A stretch of 64,000 bases of DNA from CAVQCX01 sp963711095 (GTDB lineage Bacteria; Pseudomonadota; Gammaproteobacteria; Chromatiales; Chromatiaceae). A model generated the notes under the pieces. The model ran no database searches. It had not been told where the DNA came from and was given only the letters and a program-made list of their open reading frames with translations. Both the position numbers and the translations under genes were made by a program. Location: contig CAVQCX010000015.1 in the NCBI GenBank assembly GCA_963711095.1, positions 62,001-126,000 of the forward strand, in the 5' to 3' direction. Shown here piece after piece: positions 24,626 to 34,121 of this stretch (position 1 is the first letter of the stretch; each line of letters begins with the position of its first letter).

Positions 24626-26068
24626 TCAGGCGACAGTCATCACCCGGATCAGGTCGGTACCGCCGGCCTGCTGCTGGTGTCCGCAGGTCGCCACCACGAT
24701 GTCGCCGGGGCGCACGTAGCCCAGCTCCTTGCCCCGCTGGCAGGCGAAAGCCATCTTGCTCTCGTCGTCGCCGGCCTCCCCGTAGAGCACCGGGATCACG
24801 CCCCAGTTCATGGCGAGCCGCCGCACCACCAGGCGCGAGCGCGTCACCGCGAGGATCGGGGATTCCGGGCGGTGCTTGGAGATCAGCCGCGCGGTGAACC
24901 CGGTCTCGGTCAGGCTGAAGATGGCGGCCGCGTTGAGCTGCTCGGCCATCCGCACGGCCGACTGTCCTACCGCCTCGGTGATGATGTTCGCGGGGTCCGG
25001 CTGGATCTTCTGCAGATAACCATACTCGCGAAGCGAGGCCTCGGCGCGCAAAGCGATGGCCGACATGATGCGTACGGCCTCCACCGGGTAGCGACCGACG
25101 GCTGTCTCCCCCGAGAGCATCACCGCGGAGGTCCCGTCCAGGATGGCATTGGCCACGTCGCTCGCCTCGGCGCGCGTCGGCTTGGGGTTCTGCTCCATGG
25201 AGGCGAGCATCTGGGTGGCCGTGATCACGGGCTTGCCGTTCATAACCGTGGTGCGGATCATCCGCTTCTGGGTGCTCGGCACATCCGCCAGCGGCAGCTC
25301 CACCCCCAGGTCGCCCCGGGCCACCATGATGCCGTCGGCGGCAGCGACGATCTCGTCCAAGTGGCGCACGCCGGCCTTGTTCTCGATCTTGGCGATGATC
25401 GGAATGCGCCGCTCGCGCTCCAGCAGGATCTCGCGAATCCTCCTGACATCTGCCGCCGACTGCACGAACGAGGCGGCCAGGTAGTCCACGTCGTTCTCGG
25501 CGGCGAAGCTGAGCTCCTGGACCATGTCCTCGCGAAACTCCGGGGTCACGGCGCTGATCGACAGGGTCGTCTCCGGCAGGTTGACGCTTTTGTTCTCCCG
25601 CAATATCCCGCCGTGCACGATCCGACAGCGGATCTCCCCCGGCCGCACGTCCAGGACTTCGAGCTCGATCGCCCCATCGTCCAGCAGGATCGGCGTGCGC
25701 GGGCTTACCTCGTCGGGGAGATTCCGGTAGCTCACCGAAACACCCTGGGCATTTCCCAGGCGCGGTGCCGAGAACAGACTGAGCTCAGCGCCCGGCTGCA
25801 GCTCGGCGGTGCCCCCGTCGAGCTTGCCCGTGCGGATCTCTATACCGCGGGTATCGACCATGATCGCGATGTTGGCGCCCGACTCCCGCGCCAGGGCGCG
25901 GATGCGATCGAGTCGCGCCTCGTGCTCCTCGTAGCTGCCGTGGGAGAGGTTCAGGCGAGCCACGTTCATGCCCGCGGCGAACATGGCCCTTAAGATCTCG
26001 GGTCGGTCGCAGCCGGGGCCGACCGTGGCCACGATCTTGGTCTTGCGAAGCTGGGGATTCCCGTTCAT
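24626..26068 (-). CDS. pyk: Pyruvate kinase
   Basis: The 480-residue enzyme converts phosphoenolpyruvate and ADP to pyruvate and ATP. It has RKTKIVATVGPGCD at the N-terminus, MNVARLNLSHGSYEEH, the active-site motif IIAKIENKAGV, MVARGDLGVELPL and SGETAVGRYPVEAV. The start at 26068 (MNGNPQLRKTKI) fits the family N-terminus; the longer open frame upstream lacks homology. It is convergent with the sulfur-globule-like gene and transcribed alone here. Confidence 0.96.
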   Translation of the reverse strand: MNGNPQLRKTKIVATVGPGCDRPEILRAMFAAGMNVARLNLSHGSYEEHEARLDRIRALARESGANIAIMVDTRGIEIRTGKLDGGTAELQPGAELSLFSAPRLGNAQGVSVSYRNLPDEVSPRTPILLDDGAIELEVLDVRPGEIRCRIVHGGILRENKSVNLPETTLSISAVTPEFREDMVQELSFAAENDVDYLAASFVQSAADVRRIREILLERERRIPIIAKIENKAGVRHLDEIVAAADGIMVARGDLGVELPLADVPSTQKRMIRTTVMNGKPVITATQMLASMEQNPKPTRAEASDVANAILDGTSAVMLSGETAVGRYPVEAVRIMSAIALRAEASLREYGYLQKIQPDPANIITEAVGQSAVRMAEQLNAAAIFSLTETGFTARLISKHRPESPILAVTRSRLVVRRLAMNWGVIPVLYGEAGDDESKMAFACQRGKELGYVRPGDIVVATCGHQQQAGGTDLIRVMTVA

Positions 26069-26696
26069 GGTCGAGGCGTCAGATAGCGGTAGGGGCGGGC
26101 GGGGGGTGTCCCGGGGGAGAGCCAACACCCGGACCGGCGCTCCCCGGGGAAGCGGCGCAGGGCGCACATGATCGCACGAAACGGCCACAGGGTGTGACCG
26201 CGCGCCAAGGGCGAAAAGGCGCAACGTACTGACCATGACCGCCCGCTGCTCGCCCGAGCGCGACGCCGTCGGCCATGGGTCGGCGTGGCCCGCAACCGCC
26301 CCGATGGCGTGGAAACACGGTATCTCCGGCGGACACTGTTCCCGATGAACGGGTGCGTGGCAAGACCACCGACATTCTTAGTAAGCTAACGCCATGGCTG
26401 ACTAACCGGCGTCTCGGCGTCGTCTAGGCTTCCCAGGCGACCCGGCCGGCCGCTCGGGTACGCCAACCTGCGACGATACGCACTGCCTCATGTGCGGCGA
26501 GCCGGCGACCCGCCCGATCCCTGACCTCCAGGTCTGGATAGATTCCGGAATTTGCTCAGCATGTCGTTATTAGCGGAGCCACATCACCTGCGCGCTTGCC
26601 CGACCGGCTTGCTTCGGGACCCGGGCCTGGGGCATAGCGCCTGTTGTCCTGGGTCATCCACGCCCAGCACGCGCCGTTAAGGGCTCAACAGCCGCC
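26069..26696. other. Intergenic region between pyk and the membrane protein gene
   Basis: This 628-base stretch separates two divergent genes and must hold both promoters. I see no convincing gene, RNA or repeat in it. Confidence 0.5.
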
Positions 26697-28889
26697 ATGA
26701 TCCACCGCAAGGAGTCGACGCTCGGTCCGCTTCCTAACGAGCGCGGACCCTGGATGCGGTTTGTGGGCCTGCTGCCCCTGCTGCTGTCGATCACATTCAC
26801 GGCGCTGGCCCTGGTGCCGGAGCTGCGCCCACTGCCGAGCCTGAACGATGACGCCTTCCACTTCTTGCTCGTGCAAGGCGCCGAGGCTGCCTGGTCGCAC
26901 GGCGAGAACATTGTCGATTTCTGGTCGCCCTACCTGGAGCTTGGATTCCCGCAGTTCCTCTATTACCAGCATCTTCCCCATCTGGCGGTGGCGCTCATCC
27001 ACCGGCTCCTGCCGTGGCAGGTCGAGCTGATCACCGTCTTCAATGCCGTCCGTTATGTCCTACTGGTGGGATTTCCGCTCACGGTCTATTGGTCATTGCG
27101 CAAGCTGGGGTTTTCGCAATCCGGCTCGCTGGTGGCTGCAGCCTGCGCGCCGCTGTTCTCAGGAGGTTTCTCGTTCGGATTCGCATACGACAGCTACATC
27201 TGGCGTGGGCTTGGCATGTACACGCAGCTCTGGGCCATGCATCTGTCATTGCTCTCGCTGGCCTTGCTCTCCGACTACCTTGACCGCGGCAGGGGCCGTC
27301 TGGGGGCCATTGCGGCCCTGTCGGCGCTCATCCTCTCGCATCTCGTTTACGCCTACATGATGGCCATAAGCGCCGCCATCCTCCTCGTGGTCGGCCTTAA
27401 CAGGGGCAACGCGCGCCAGCGGCTCATGCGCTTCGCCCTGGTCTGGGGGGTGGCAGCGCTCGTCACTTCCTATCTCTGGCTGCCTTTTATCCTCGACAAG
27501 ACCTATCTTTCCGCTTCGCCGTACGTGCCTCAGTGGAAATATGACTCCTTGGGCGCCGGTGTCATCCTGCGACGGCTCGCAACGGGGGCGCTGCTTGACC
27601 ATGGCCGCCCGCCGGTCATCACTGCCTTGATGGCCATGGGCCTCGTGGCAGCGTGGCGATCTCGCACGCGCCAAGCCCGGCTCGCCGCTGTTTTCTTCGT
27701 GGTCTGGATGCTGTTTTACTTCGGCCGGGCGACCTGGGGCCCGCTTGCTGATCTCCTCCCGATGCACCGTGGATTGATCATGCATCGCTTCATCGGCAGC
27801 GTGGACATGGCGGTGCTGATGCTGATTGCCCTGGCCGGCGACTGGCTCGGGACCCTGGCATCGAGGTGGAAGCCCAATTGGCCAGCGACCTTTCCCCTCC
27901 TGACGATCGCTGTCATGTTGCCCGCACTGGTCGAGCGCTCGGCCTTCTTTTACTGGAACGGCGTGCTCATGGATCGTTCCCAATCGGCCCTCGCTGCCGA
28001 TGCAGGCGCCCGGGCAATGATCGACAGACTCAAGGATCTGCCGCCGGGCAGAACATTTGCCGGTCTCCGTAAAGATTGGGGCAAGGCGATGAAGCTCGGC
28101 GATCTGGCGTTCAGCGACCTGCTGACCCTGAATCGGATTCCCGCAGTATCCCCACCCTACCAAAGCCTGTCGCTCAATTCCGACCTGCTCTGGGACTTCA
28201 ATTATCGCAACCAGAGCGACTACATGCTTTTCAACGTGCGTTATGTGGTGGCCCCGGCAACGCAAGCCATGCCGGGGTTTCTCAAGGCCCTGGAAAGCTC
28301 GGGCAGGTACCGCCTTTACGAGGCCGAATCCGGCGGATATTTTACGCTGGGACGCTCGGATGTGGCATTCCTAGGCGGGCAGCCCGATTTCCTGCCGGCA
28401 ATCCGCGCATGGCATTGGAGCCGCCTACCGGCACTGCACGAGTTTCCTGCGGTGGGGCTGGACGGCGCTGTCTCCGTACCGAACGACCTTCCCTCGCATC
28501 CTTTATCCGGTGCGGCGCGGATACTGCGCAGCCTCGCGGTGCCGGCCATGCCCAAGGGAGCAGTCCTCGAGCAGAGCACCGGGCCCCAGCGTTACGCCGC
28601 GACCGTCCAGGCGGAGGAGGCGGCAACCCTCATCCTGAAGGTCACCTATCACCCAAACTGGCATGCCAGGGTGGACGGCGTGGCGACCGAGACGATGATG
28701 GTGATGCCGAGCTATATCGGCATCAGACTCCCACCGGGCAGACACCGAGTGGTGATCGAATACAGCAGCGATCCCCGGCGAAACCTGCTGCTGCTCATCG
28801 GACTGGCTGTGCTGCTGCTCGGCACCGCCGTCGCCTGTTATAAGAAGTGCTTGTGCCGGTCGTCGCCCGACCGGCCCGCAAGCCGATGA
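26697..28889 (+). CDS. Large polytopic membrane protein, PTPS-related/glycosyltransferase-like
   Basis: The 730-residue protein has an N-terminal membrane segment, a following luminal motif NDDAFHFLLVQGAEAAW, then GFPQFLYYQHLPH and about ten further membrane segments, a soluble C-terminal region of roughly 250 residues, and a last membrane helix (LLLLIGLAVLLLGTAVAC) with a basic tail. This layout resembles the 6-pyruvoyl-tetrahydropterin-synthase-related membrane family and YfhO/PMT-type glycosyltransferases that use polyprenyl-linked sugars. The true reaction is unknown. Starts at 26697 or at Met 20 (26754) are both possible. It stands alone, with repeats on the downstream side. Confidence 0.6.
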   Translation: MIHRKESTLGPLPNERGPWMRFVGLLPLLLSITFTALALVPELRPLPSLNDDAFHFLLVQGAEAAWSHGENIVDFWSPYLELGFPQFLYYQHLPHLAVALIHRLLPWQVELITVFNAVRYVLLVGFPLTVYWSLRKLGFSQSGSLVAAACAPLFSGGFSFGFAYDSYIWRGLGMYTQLWAMHLSLLSLALLSDYLDRGRGRLGAIAALSALILSHLVYAYMMAISAAILLVVGLNRGNARQRLMRFALVWGVAALVTSYLWLPFILDKTYLSASPYVPQWKYDSLGAGVILRRLATGALLDHGRPPVITALMAMGLVAAWRSRTRQARLAAVFFVVWMLFYFGRATWGPLADLLPMHRGLIMHRFIGSVDMAVLMLIALAGDWLGTLASRWKPNWPATFPLLTIAVMLPALVERSAFFYWNGVLMDRSQSALAADAGARAMIDRLKDLPPGRTFAGLRKDWGKAMKLGDLAFSDLLTLNRIPAVSPPYQSLSLNSDLLWDFNYRNQSDYMLFNVRYVVAPATQAMPGFLKALESSGRYRLYEAESGGYFTLGRSDVAFLGGQPDFLPAIRAWHWSRLPALHEFPAVGLDGAVSVPNDLPSHPLSGAARILRSLAVPAMPKGAVLEQSTGPQRYAATVQAEEAATLILKVTYHPNWHARVDGVATETMMVMPSYIGIRLPPGRHRVVIEYSSDPRRNLLLLIGLAVLLLGTAVACYKKCLCRSSPDRPASR

Positions 28890-28912
28890 CCCGATGCTCC
28901 AGGGTCGGGGCT

Positions 28913-28951
28913 GCTAAGGGCCACATAAGCAATGCCACGCTCCCCGGGGTG
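28913..28951. repeat. Short partial copy of the dispersed intergenic repeat
   Basis: CTAAGGGCCACATAAGCAAT and the following GCCACGCTCCCCGGGGT match the left ends of the longer copies at 29611 and 49715. Only the first 40 bases or so are present. Confidence 0.5.
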
Positions 28952-29081
28952 AGACCACTCCTGGCAGCGAGTCGCGGGATCGCACTGTACGACCAGGCGC
29001 GTCAGCGCCAAAGATCCCCGTTGCAGTTGCGGGCGCTCGCCGGGCCGGATATAAATCGACCCAGGGACCGGAGGATCACCG

Positions 29082-29510
29082 ATGGGCAAAACCACCGACA
29101 GCATTCAGAAGATCGGCAACACCATGGTGGACCTGTTTCACTATCTGGCGCTGTTCGTCATCGGGGCGACCATCGTCTGGTCTGCGGTGCACGAATACCT
29201 GCAGATCATGGCGACGGGCCATGCGGCGCTCAAGGACATACTGCTGTTGTTCATCTACCTGGAGCTCGGCGCCATGGTGGGCATCTATTTCAAGACCCAC
29301 CGCCTGCCGGTGCATTTCCTGATCTACATCGCCATCACCGCGCTTTCGCGCCACCTGGTCATTGACGTTCAGCAGGTCTCGGACGATTTCCACCTGTATC
29401 TGCTGCTGAGCATCACTGGCGCCATCGTGGTGCTGAGCGTCGCGGTGCTGATCCTCACCTATGCCGCCCGCACCTATGGGCGCGCAGAGGACGAGGTCGA
29501 GCGACCCTGA
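29082..29510 (+). CDS. PsiE-family membrane protein
   Basis: The 142-residue protein has four predicted membrane helices, with the family-like segments FHYLALFVIGATIVWSAVHEY, LLLFIYLELGAMVGIYF and PVHFLIYIAITALSRHLV. It belongs to the phosphate-starvation-inducible PsiE family, whose function is not known. The start at 29082 is preceded by a purine-rich GGAGGATC about 7 bases upstream. The gene stands between two copies of a dispersed repeat. Confidence 0.8.
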   Translation: MGKTTDSIQKIGNTMVDLFHYLALFVIGATIVWSAVHEYLQIMATGHAALKDILLLFIYLELGAMVGIYFKTHRLPVHFLIYIAITALSRHLVIDVQQVSDDFHLYLLLSITGAIVVLSVAVLILTYAARTYGRAEDEVERP

Positions 29511-29610
29511 TGGCGGTGCCCCGCTGGTCTGCCAGGCTTCGGGAGGGTCCCGGGCGAATCCGCATCGCTGCAGTGCCCTAGCCGACCCACCGATTGCGCG
29601 GTCATGCTCG

Positions 29611-29956
29611 GGGCTACATAAGTAATGCCACAGGCCCCGGGATAAGCCTGTCGGGGCACGCCGTTCATACTTGCTGGCGCTACGCGGCCCTGCCTCGCTG
29701 GCGAGCCCGGTGGACCGGCGAAGCCCTGTTGGAGCTCTTCCTGCCCGGCCTCACTGCAGTAGGCTCGGCGGCCGCCTTACTGACGCCAAGCTATCCTGCC
29801 TGGCTCGCGAGTCCGGGGCACGCCACCCCTGGCAAACCCGTTCGGCGCGAGGAATGTCCACCGGACATTCCTTGCTTCCGCGGCCGACGGTCCCGCCCGA
29901 ATCATCCCGAGCCGCCCGAAACTGATGTGGCTTTATTGATGACGTTCGTAACTATT
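29611..29956. repeat. Dispersed intergenic repeat, copy A
   Basis: Strongly similar to 49715-49999. Shared blocks include AAGCCTGTCGGG, TAGGCTCGGCGGCC, GCCAAGCTATCCTGC, CCCTGGCAAACCCGTTCGGC and CATCCCGAGCCGCCCGAAA. Copy A has an extra block of about 60 bases near 29672-29750. No coding sequence is conserved between the copies. The function is unknown. Confidence 0.75.
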
Positions 29957-30136
29957 CAGCTCGCGTCATTCCGGCCATGGATTGGCCGGAATCCAGTACC
30001 AGGGAGGGTGCTTAACCATCCGGCTTGCCGTCCATGGCATCTGGATTGCGTCCTTAGCTCGGTACACAGCACGTCCATGTCGTACTTCTCCGGCTCCCAA
30101 GCCGGAATGACCGTCGATTTCTCGGGGTGCTGAATA
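29953..30136. repeat. Palindromic repeat element
   Basis: TATTCAGC (29953-29960) and GCTGAATA (30129-30136) bound the segment. Just inside are TCATTCCGGC and its complement GCCGGAATGA. The arrangement is that of a small non-autonomous element, directly downstream of repeat copy A and just beyond the napC/nirT stop. Confidence 0.45.
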
Positions 30137-30179
30137 ATTAATGACGTTTTCGTAAATCCCAGAGGCTCCGAAAAACCGG

Positions 30180-30755
30180 TCAGGGCTTGGGCTTCTTGTA
30201 GCCCTTGGGCAGATGATGGGCTATGCCCTGGTGGCAGTCGATGCAGGTTTTGCCCTCTTTCCATCCCTGCTGCATCTTGCGGGCAGCATGCTTGTCCTGC
30301 TCCTTGAAATCCATCGCCTCGAACGAGTGGCAGTTGCGGCACTCCCGGGAGTTGCGCTCCTTCATCGTCTTCCAGACGTGCTCGGCGAGCTCCATCCGAT
30401 GCGCCTCGAATTTCTCGGGGGTGTCGATGGTACCCAGCGCTTTGTGGATCAGCTCGTTGCTCGCCTTGACCTTGCGCCACACGGTGGAGAACCACCAATC
30501 GTGGGGCACGTGGCAGTCGGCGCAGACCGCGCGCACGCCGCTCTCGTTCTTGTAGTGCACCGATGTCTTGTACTCCTGGTACACAGTGTCGCGCATCTCG
30601 TGGCAGGCGATGCAGAACTCCAGGCTGTTGGTGTACCCGACGATATAGTTGAAGCTGGCCAGCGCGAAAACCCCGAACAAGATCCCCCCGATCAGCAGCG
30701 CCCCCAGGCTGTACTTGCTGGGGCGGCGGAGCATTGCATAGAAACGACGCAGCAC
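30180..30755 (-). CDS. Tetrahaem NapC/NirT-family quinol dehydrogenase
   Basis: The 191-residue protein has one N-terminal membrane anchor (LGALLIGGILFGVFALASF) and four haem c motifs: CIACH, CADCH, CRNCH and CIDCH. NapC/NirT/CymA proteins move electrons between the quinone pool and periplasmic cytochromes. The GTG start at 30755 has an AGGAGA site 8 bases upstream, which decides the start. It lies downstream of the decahaem gene omcA1 on the same strand, separated by a terminator. In this context it is the likely inner-membrane entry point of the electron conduit encoded at 30-44 kb. Confidence 0.9.
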   Translation of the reverse strand: MLRRFYAMLRRPSKYSLGALLIGGILFGVFALASFNYIVGYTNSLEFCIACHEMRDTVYQEYKTSVHYKNESGVRAVCADCHVPHDWWFSTVWRKVKASNELIHKALGTIDTPEKFEAHRMELAEHVWKTMKERNSRECRNCHSFEAMDFKEQDKHAARKMQQGWKEGKTCIDCHQGIAHHLPKGYKKPKP

Positions 30756-30929
30756 GGGCGTATTCTCCTTTTTCGAGCCGATATTGGAGCCAGTCTTGCA
30801 GGTGGGCCGGTCAGGCTGCGCAAGCGGTTCCCCGGCGACCAAGGATAACCGATCTTCGCGGTATCTGGGCCTCTCACCGCGGCCCGTCGAGGCGCGCCTC
30901 GCGGCGTCCAGCGCAACCCCCTCAAAGGC

Positions 30930-30961
30930 AAAAAAAAGGGCGCCCCTTGTGGAGGCGCCCC
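30930..30961 (-). terminator. Rho-independent terminator after the first OmcA/MtrC-like gene
   Basis: On the minus strand GGGCGCC, a 9-base loop and GGCGCCC are followed by an uninterrupted run of eight T. It begins 18 bases beyond the stop of the gene at 30979-33432. Confidence 0.85.
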
Positions 30962-30978
30962 ATCCCCGAAGCCGGGGC

Positions 30979-33432
30979 TTACTTGTTGTGGTACTTCACG
31001 GTGTCGAACTCCCTGCCGGCACCGTGGCAGACCGCGCAGCCCTCCAGGCCGGTCGGCGCCGGCGGGCTGCCCACGACAAGGCTGCCCTTGCCCGTGTCGA
31101 TCTGGCCGCCGTTGCTGAGGAAGTGACCCTGGGCCGCGGAGGTGGTGTGGCAGACACCGCAGACAGCCGCGTTGACCGTCGTGGCAGTGTCATCCATCCA
31201 CGTCGTCCCATCGGCACCAGGATTAGTGCTCACGGCGCGAGCGGTCGACCGAGCCACATTGTAGGCGCCCGGCTTGTGGCAGGTGTCACAGTTGTCCACG
31301 TCCTGCGGGAAGGTGACGTCCGAGAAAGTCCCGTTGTACAGCGTCGCGCTGGCCGAGTGGATGGCATGGATGAAATACCCGAACGAGTATCCATTCGATC
31401 CAGCGTCCGTGTCCGGCGGGCTATCGAGGATCGACAGATCGGCATTGTGGCAGATTACGCAGACCTCGGTGTTGCCGTTGCGGTTGCCACCATGCAGCTG
31501 GATCACCTTGTGGCAATTGTTGCACTGGGGCGGCGTGAAGGCCGTCGCCCGGGCCATGCCCGGATAGTAGATCGCACTGATCGGGTACGCCCGCTCGGAG
31601 ATGCTGTTAAGCAAGAAGTCGGTGGTGCTGACAACCAGACGCCCATCCATGGCCACCATCGGATCGCCGTGGATATCGTGCGGCAAGGCCAAGCCGGCGG
31701 GAAAATCGATCCAGTAGCTGCCATCCACAGGATGGGTCGCGTCGGCCTTCAGGCCGTTGATGTCTACGGTATAAGGCTCACCGACTGGGTTATCGGAGAT
31801 CGTCGTGCCGTTATACGTCTTGCCGCCAGTGTTGCCCAACTCGTCACCGTTGTAGATGTCCGTGGTCGCCCAGCCCACGCGCAGGTACACGCGGGTGTTG
31901 CCGTCCTGGAAGGGTGCATCGCTGAAGATGTTCCAGGCGGTTCCGTTGGCGTGGTCGATCCGGAAATGGATCCTGGGGATGCCGTCCGCCGCGAGCGGGC
32001 TGTCGCTGGTGTTCGTCGCCGACAGTATCTTGAACACGAAGTCCTTGCCGAGCTCGTTGCGGAAACGTGCATCGCCGGCGATGTGGCTGTGGACGAACAG
32101 CGCCGGACCGCTGCTCGCGGGGGCGGCCGGTACGTGGCAGATATAGCATTGGTCGTCCGAGAACACCCCTATCGGAAAGCCCGCAGCCGTATGGTCAAAC
32201 CGGTAAACATGCTGGCCGGTAACCGCGTCGGTGGAGAAGATCGTCAGCCCGTTGGCGTGGCAGCCACCGCAGGCCTCGGCGCTCGCGGACGTGTTCCAGA
32301 GATCACCGTCGACCGTCGGCTTGGGCGGGCTGGCGTTGGTCACCGGGTGGCCGTTGCCATCGGTCCTCGCGGCGGTCTGGCCAGCGGCATCGGAATGGCA
32401 GGTCTCGCAGTAGGTCTTGGACTGCGGGAAGGTGACATCCGAGTAGTCGTTCACCGAGTTGCCGTAGCCGATGATGGTGAAGGGATCGGCGCCCGGACGG
32501 TCCCCGCCCATGTGGATCGAGTGGATCATGTAGCGGAAGTCGATCGGGTTCCCGGTAGCCGGATCGACGCTCCCCGGATTGTGGCAGGTCACGCAATACT
32601 TGGTCGCATTGCGGGGTCCGCCGTGGAAGGCGAGCGCCTTGTGGCACACCACGCAGTTATCCGTAGCGACGACATCCCGGATGACCCCCGGCTGCGTCGT
32701 GTCAGTGACGTTTTGGCCCGTCTGCGGCACGAAGTCATAGACCGGGTTGAGCGGCGCCAGCTCCTCTGCCGCGCCACTGAGCCGGATCTCCATGCCCACC
32801 CGATTGGTCACGGTGGGATCCCAGGCGACGGGGATCGGCGTGGTGATGTTCGTCACGTCGTTGGCGAAGGTGTAGCGGTAGTGACCGGGGCTCAGCTCGA
32901 CCAGGGTGCCGCCGGTCTCGTTGGTCGCCTGCACGGCGGTGTTCATGGATACACAGCTGGTAGGCTGGACGTGGTTGACGTAGTCAAAGGGGCAGAGGCT
33001 CTTGGTCGTGTTGATATAGCTCTGCCAGTGCGAGGGCAAGCTGATCTGATTGTTCGCCATGAGGGCGGGGATCAGCTTGGCCATGGTGAAGCGGATGGCG
33101 CTGGCGGACAGCCCCATGGCGGGATCGCCGTTCTGGTCCTCGACGTCGAACGTAACGACCGGAGGGCTGCTGACCTGGACAGCCGTGATGTGGGCCACCA
33201 ATCGGCCCAGCTGGTCGATCTGCTCCGCTGTGAGCCCGCTACCGTTGCCGATTGGGTTGTCGCCGACCCCGGGACCCGCAGGACCGGTGGGACCGGTGGG
33301 ACCCGAGGGGCCGGTGGGACCCGTCGGGCCGGTGACCGGCTGACATGCTCCGAGGAGCAGTGCGAGCACCCCGACCCCTAGGACGCCAGCGAATGGCGCC
33401 TGGCGACATTGCTGACTTAAACTGAGCTTCAT
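30979..33432 (-). CDS. Decahaem c-type cytochrome, OmcA/MtrC family lipoprotein with collagen-like linker
   Basis: The 817-residue protein has a lipoprotein signal (LLGAC, about residue 30), then a collagen-like GPT/GPS/GPA stretch of seven triplets, and ten haem motifs: CVVCH, CVTCH, CETCH, CGGCH, CYICH, CNNCH, CVICH, CDTCH, CGVCH, CAVCH. The five-plus-five arrangement with beta-rich segments between matches OmcA/MtrC outer-membrane cytochromes that exchange electrons with minerals or other external partners. The start at 33432 has a GGAGGGGGAA site. It precedes the napC/nirT gene and is divergent from the cytochrome c4-like gene. The Gly-Pro linker could hold the haem domain away from the cell surface. 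Confidence 0.93.
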   Translation of the reverse strand: MKLSLSQQCRQAPFAGVLGVGVLALLLGACQPVTGPTGPTGPSGPTGPTGPAGPGVGDNPIGNGSGLTAEQIDQLGRLVAHITAVQVSSPPVVTFDVEDQNGDPAMGLSASAIRFTMAKLIPALMANNQISLPSHWQSYINTTKSLCPFDYVNHVQPTSCVSMNTAVQATNETGGTLVELSPGHYRYTFANDVTNITTPIPVAWDPTVTNRVGMEIRLSGAAEELAPLNPVYDFVPQTGQNVTDTTQPGVIRDVVATDNCVVCHKALAFHGGPRNATKYCVTCHNPGSVDPATGNPIDFRYMIHSIHMGGDRPGADPFTIIGYGNSVNDYSDVTFPQSKTYCETCHSDAAGQTAARTDGNGHPVTNASPPKPTVDGDLWNTSASAEACGGCHANGLTIFSTDAVTGQHVYRFDHTAAGFPIGVFSDDQCYICHVPAAPASSGPALFVHSHIAGDARFRNELGKDFVFKILSATNTSDSPLAADGIPRIHFRIDHANGTAWNIFSDAPFQDGNTRVYLRVGWATTDIYNGDELGNTGGKTYNGTTISDNPVGEPYTVDINGLKADATHPVDGSYWIDFPAGLALPHDIHGDPMVAMDGRLVVSTTDFLLNSISERAYPISAIYYPGMARATAFTPPQCNNCHKVIQLHGGNRNGNTEVCVICHNADLSILDSPPDTDAGSNGYSFGYFIHAIHSASATLYNGTFSDVTFPQDVDNCDTCHKPGAYNVARSTARAVSTNPGADGTTWMDDTATTVNAAVCGVCHTTSAAQGHFLSNGGQIDTGKGSLVVGSPPAPTGLEGCAVCHGAGREFDTVKYHNK

Positions 33433-33653
33433 GACTTCCCCCTCCGCCTACCATATGGGATGGTCGTATAGACCCGTTGCCCGTGCTGCCGGACACCAAA
33501 AACTCAGCGGCCGCAGGCACCTGGCCCCGGCCGAGCCTTCTCGCAAAATGATCAGTCCAGTGCAATTCGGGCGCGGGTCATCGCCCCGCCTCTGTAATGA
33601 GCCCGGTTGTTCGTCCGGTTGCACGGTAGATTAGCAATCACCCTAAGGTGTGT

Positions 33654-33698
33654 GGAATTGATTTTTTCAACAGATGCGGCATAGGAACCTTCAATGAT
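33654..33698 (-). promoter_or_regulatory. Conserved AT-rich element upstream of the first OmcA/MtrC-like gene
   Basis: On the minus strand the segment reads ATTGAAGG ... TAT ... GC ... GAAAAAATCAATTC and is matched by a sequence at 43702-43747 upstream of the second OmcA/MtrC-like gene. The outer ATTGA/TCAAT bases form an inverted repeat. It lies about 220 bases from the start codon. It is probably a shared operator or promoter element. Confidence 0.45.
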
Positions 33699-34121
33699 CC
33701 GAAATCGCCCGATCTTGCCAAGGGACAGGGCCCGTATCTGCAGCCGGAGGCGAACGGCCCGCGGGTTAGGGAGCCGGTGATAGGTCGTGTAGCGCGATAC
33801 CACCCACGGGCCCCGGATGATAGCGCCTGGCGATCGCGGCCAGGCTGGGCACGACCCGGAAAGCGTCTAGAATGCTTGCGCAGGCCGGTGGCCGCTGGGG
33901 CGGTGCCGGGCGCCGAAGGGGCCTGGCGGGATACTCAAGGTGATTCCCGCGATGCAGGACCGATCTACTCCGGGCTCGATACGGGGCGAGCCTGGGGCGT
34001 TTCTCGCAGGATACCCCGGAAGCCCGGAGCGGTGCTGCCGACCCCGCACGCCTTGATCCATCAACTCGGGGCCCAGACCGGCACTGCACACGACCAACTC
34101 AACCCAAGGGGGTGCACGCAC

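Noticed and set aside
30784..33381. Very long plus-strand open frame (865 codons) opposite the first OmcA/MtrC-like gene
   Set aside because: The minus strand encodes ten CxxCH motifs and a lipoprotein signal. The plus-strand product has no recognisable domain and is an antisense shadow of a GC-rich gene.
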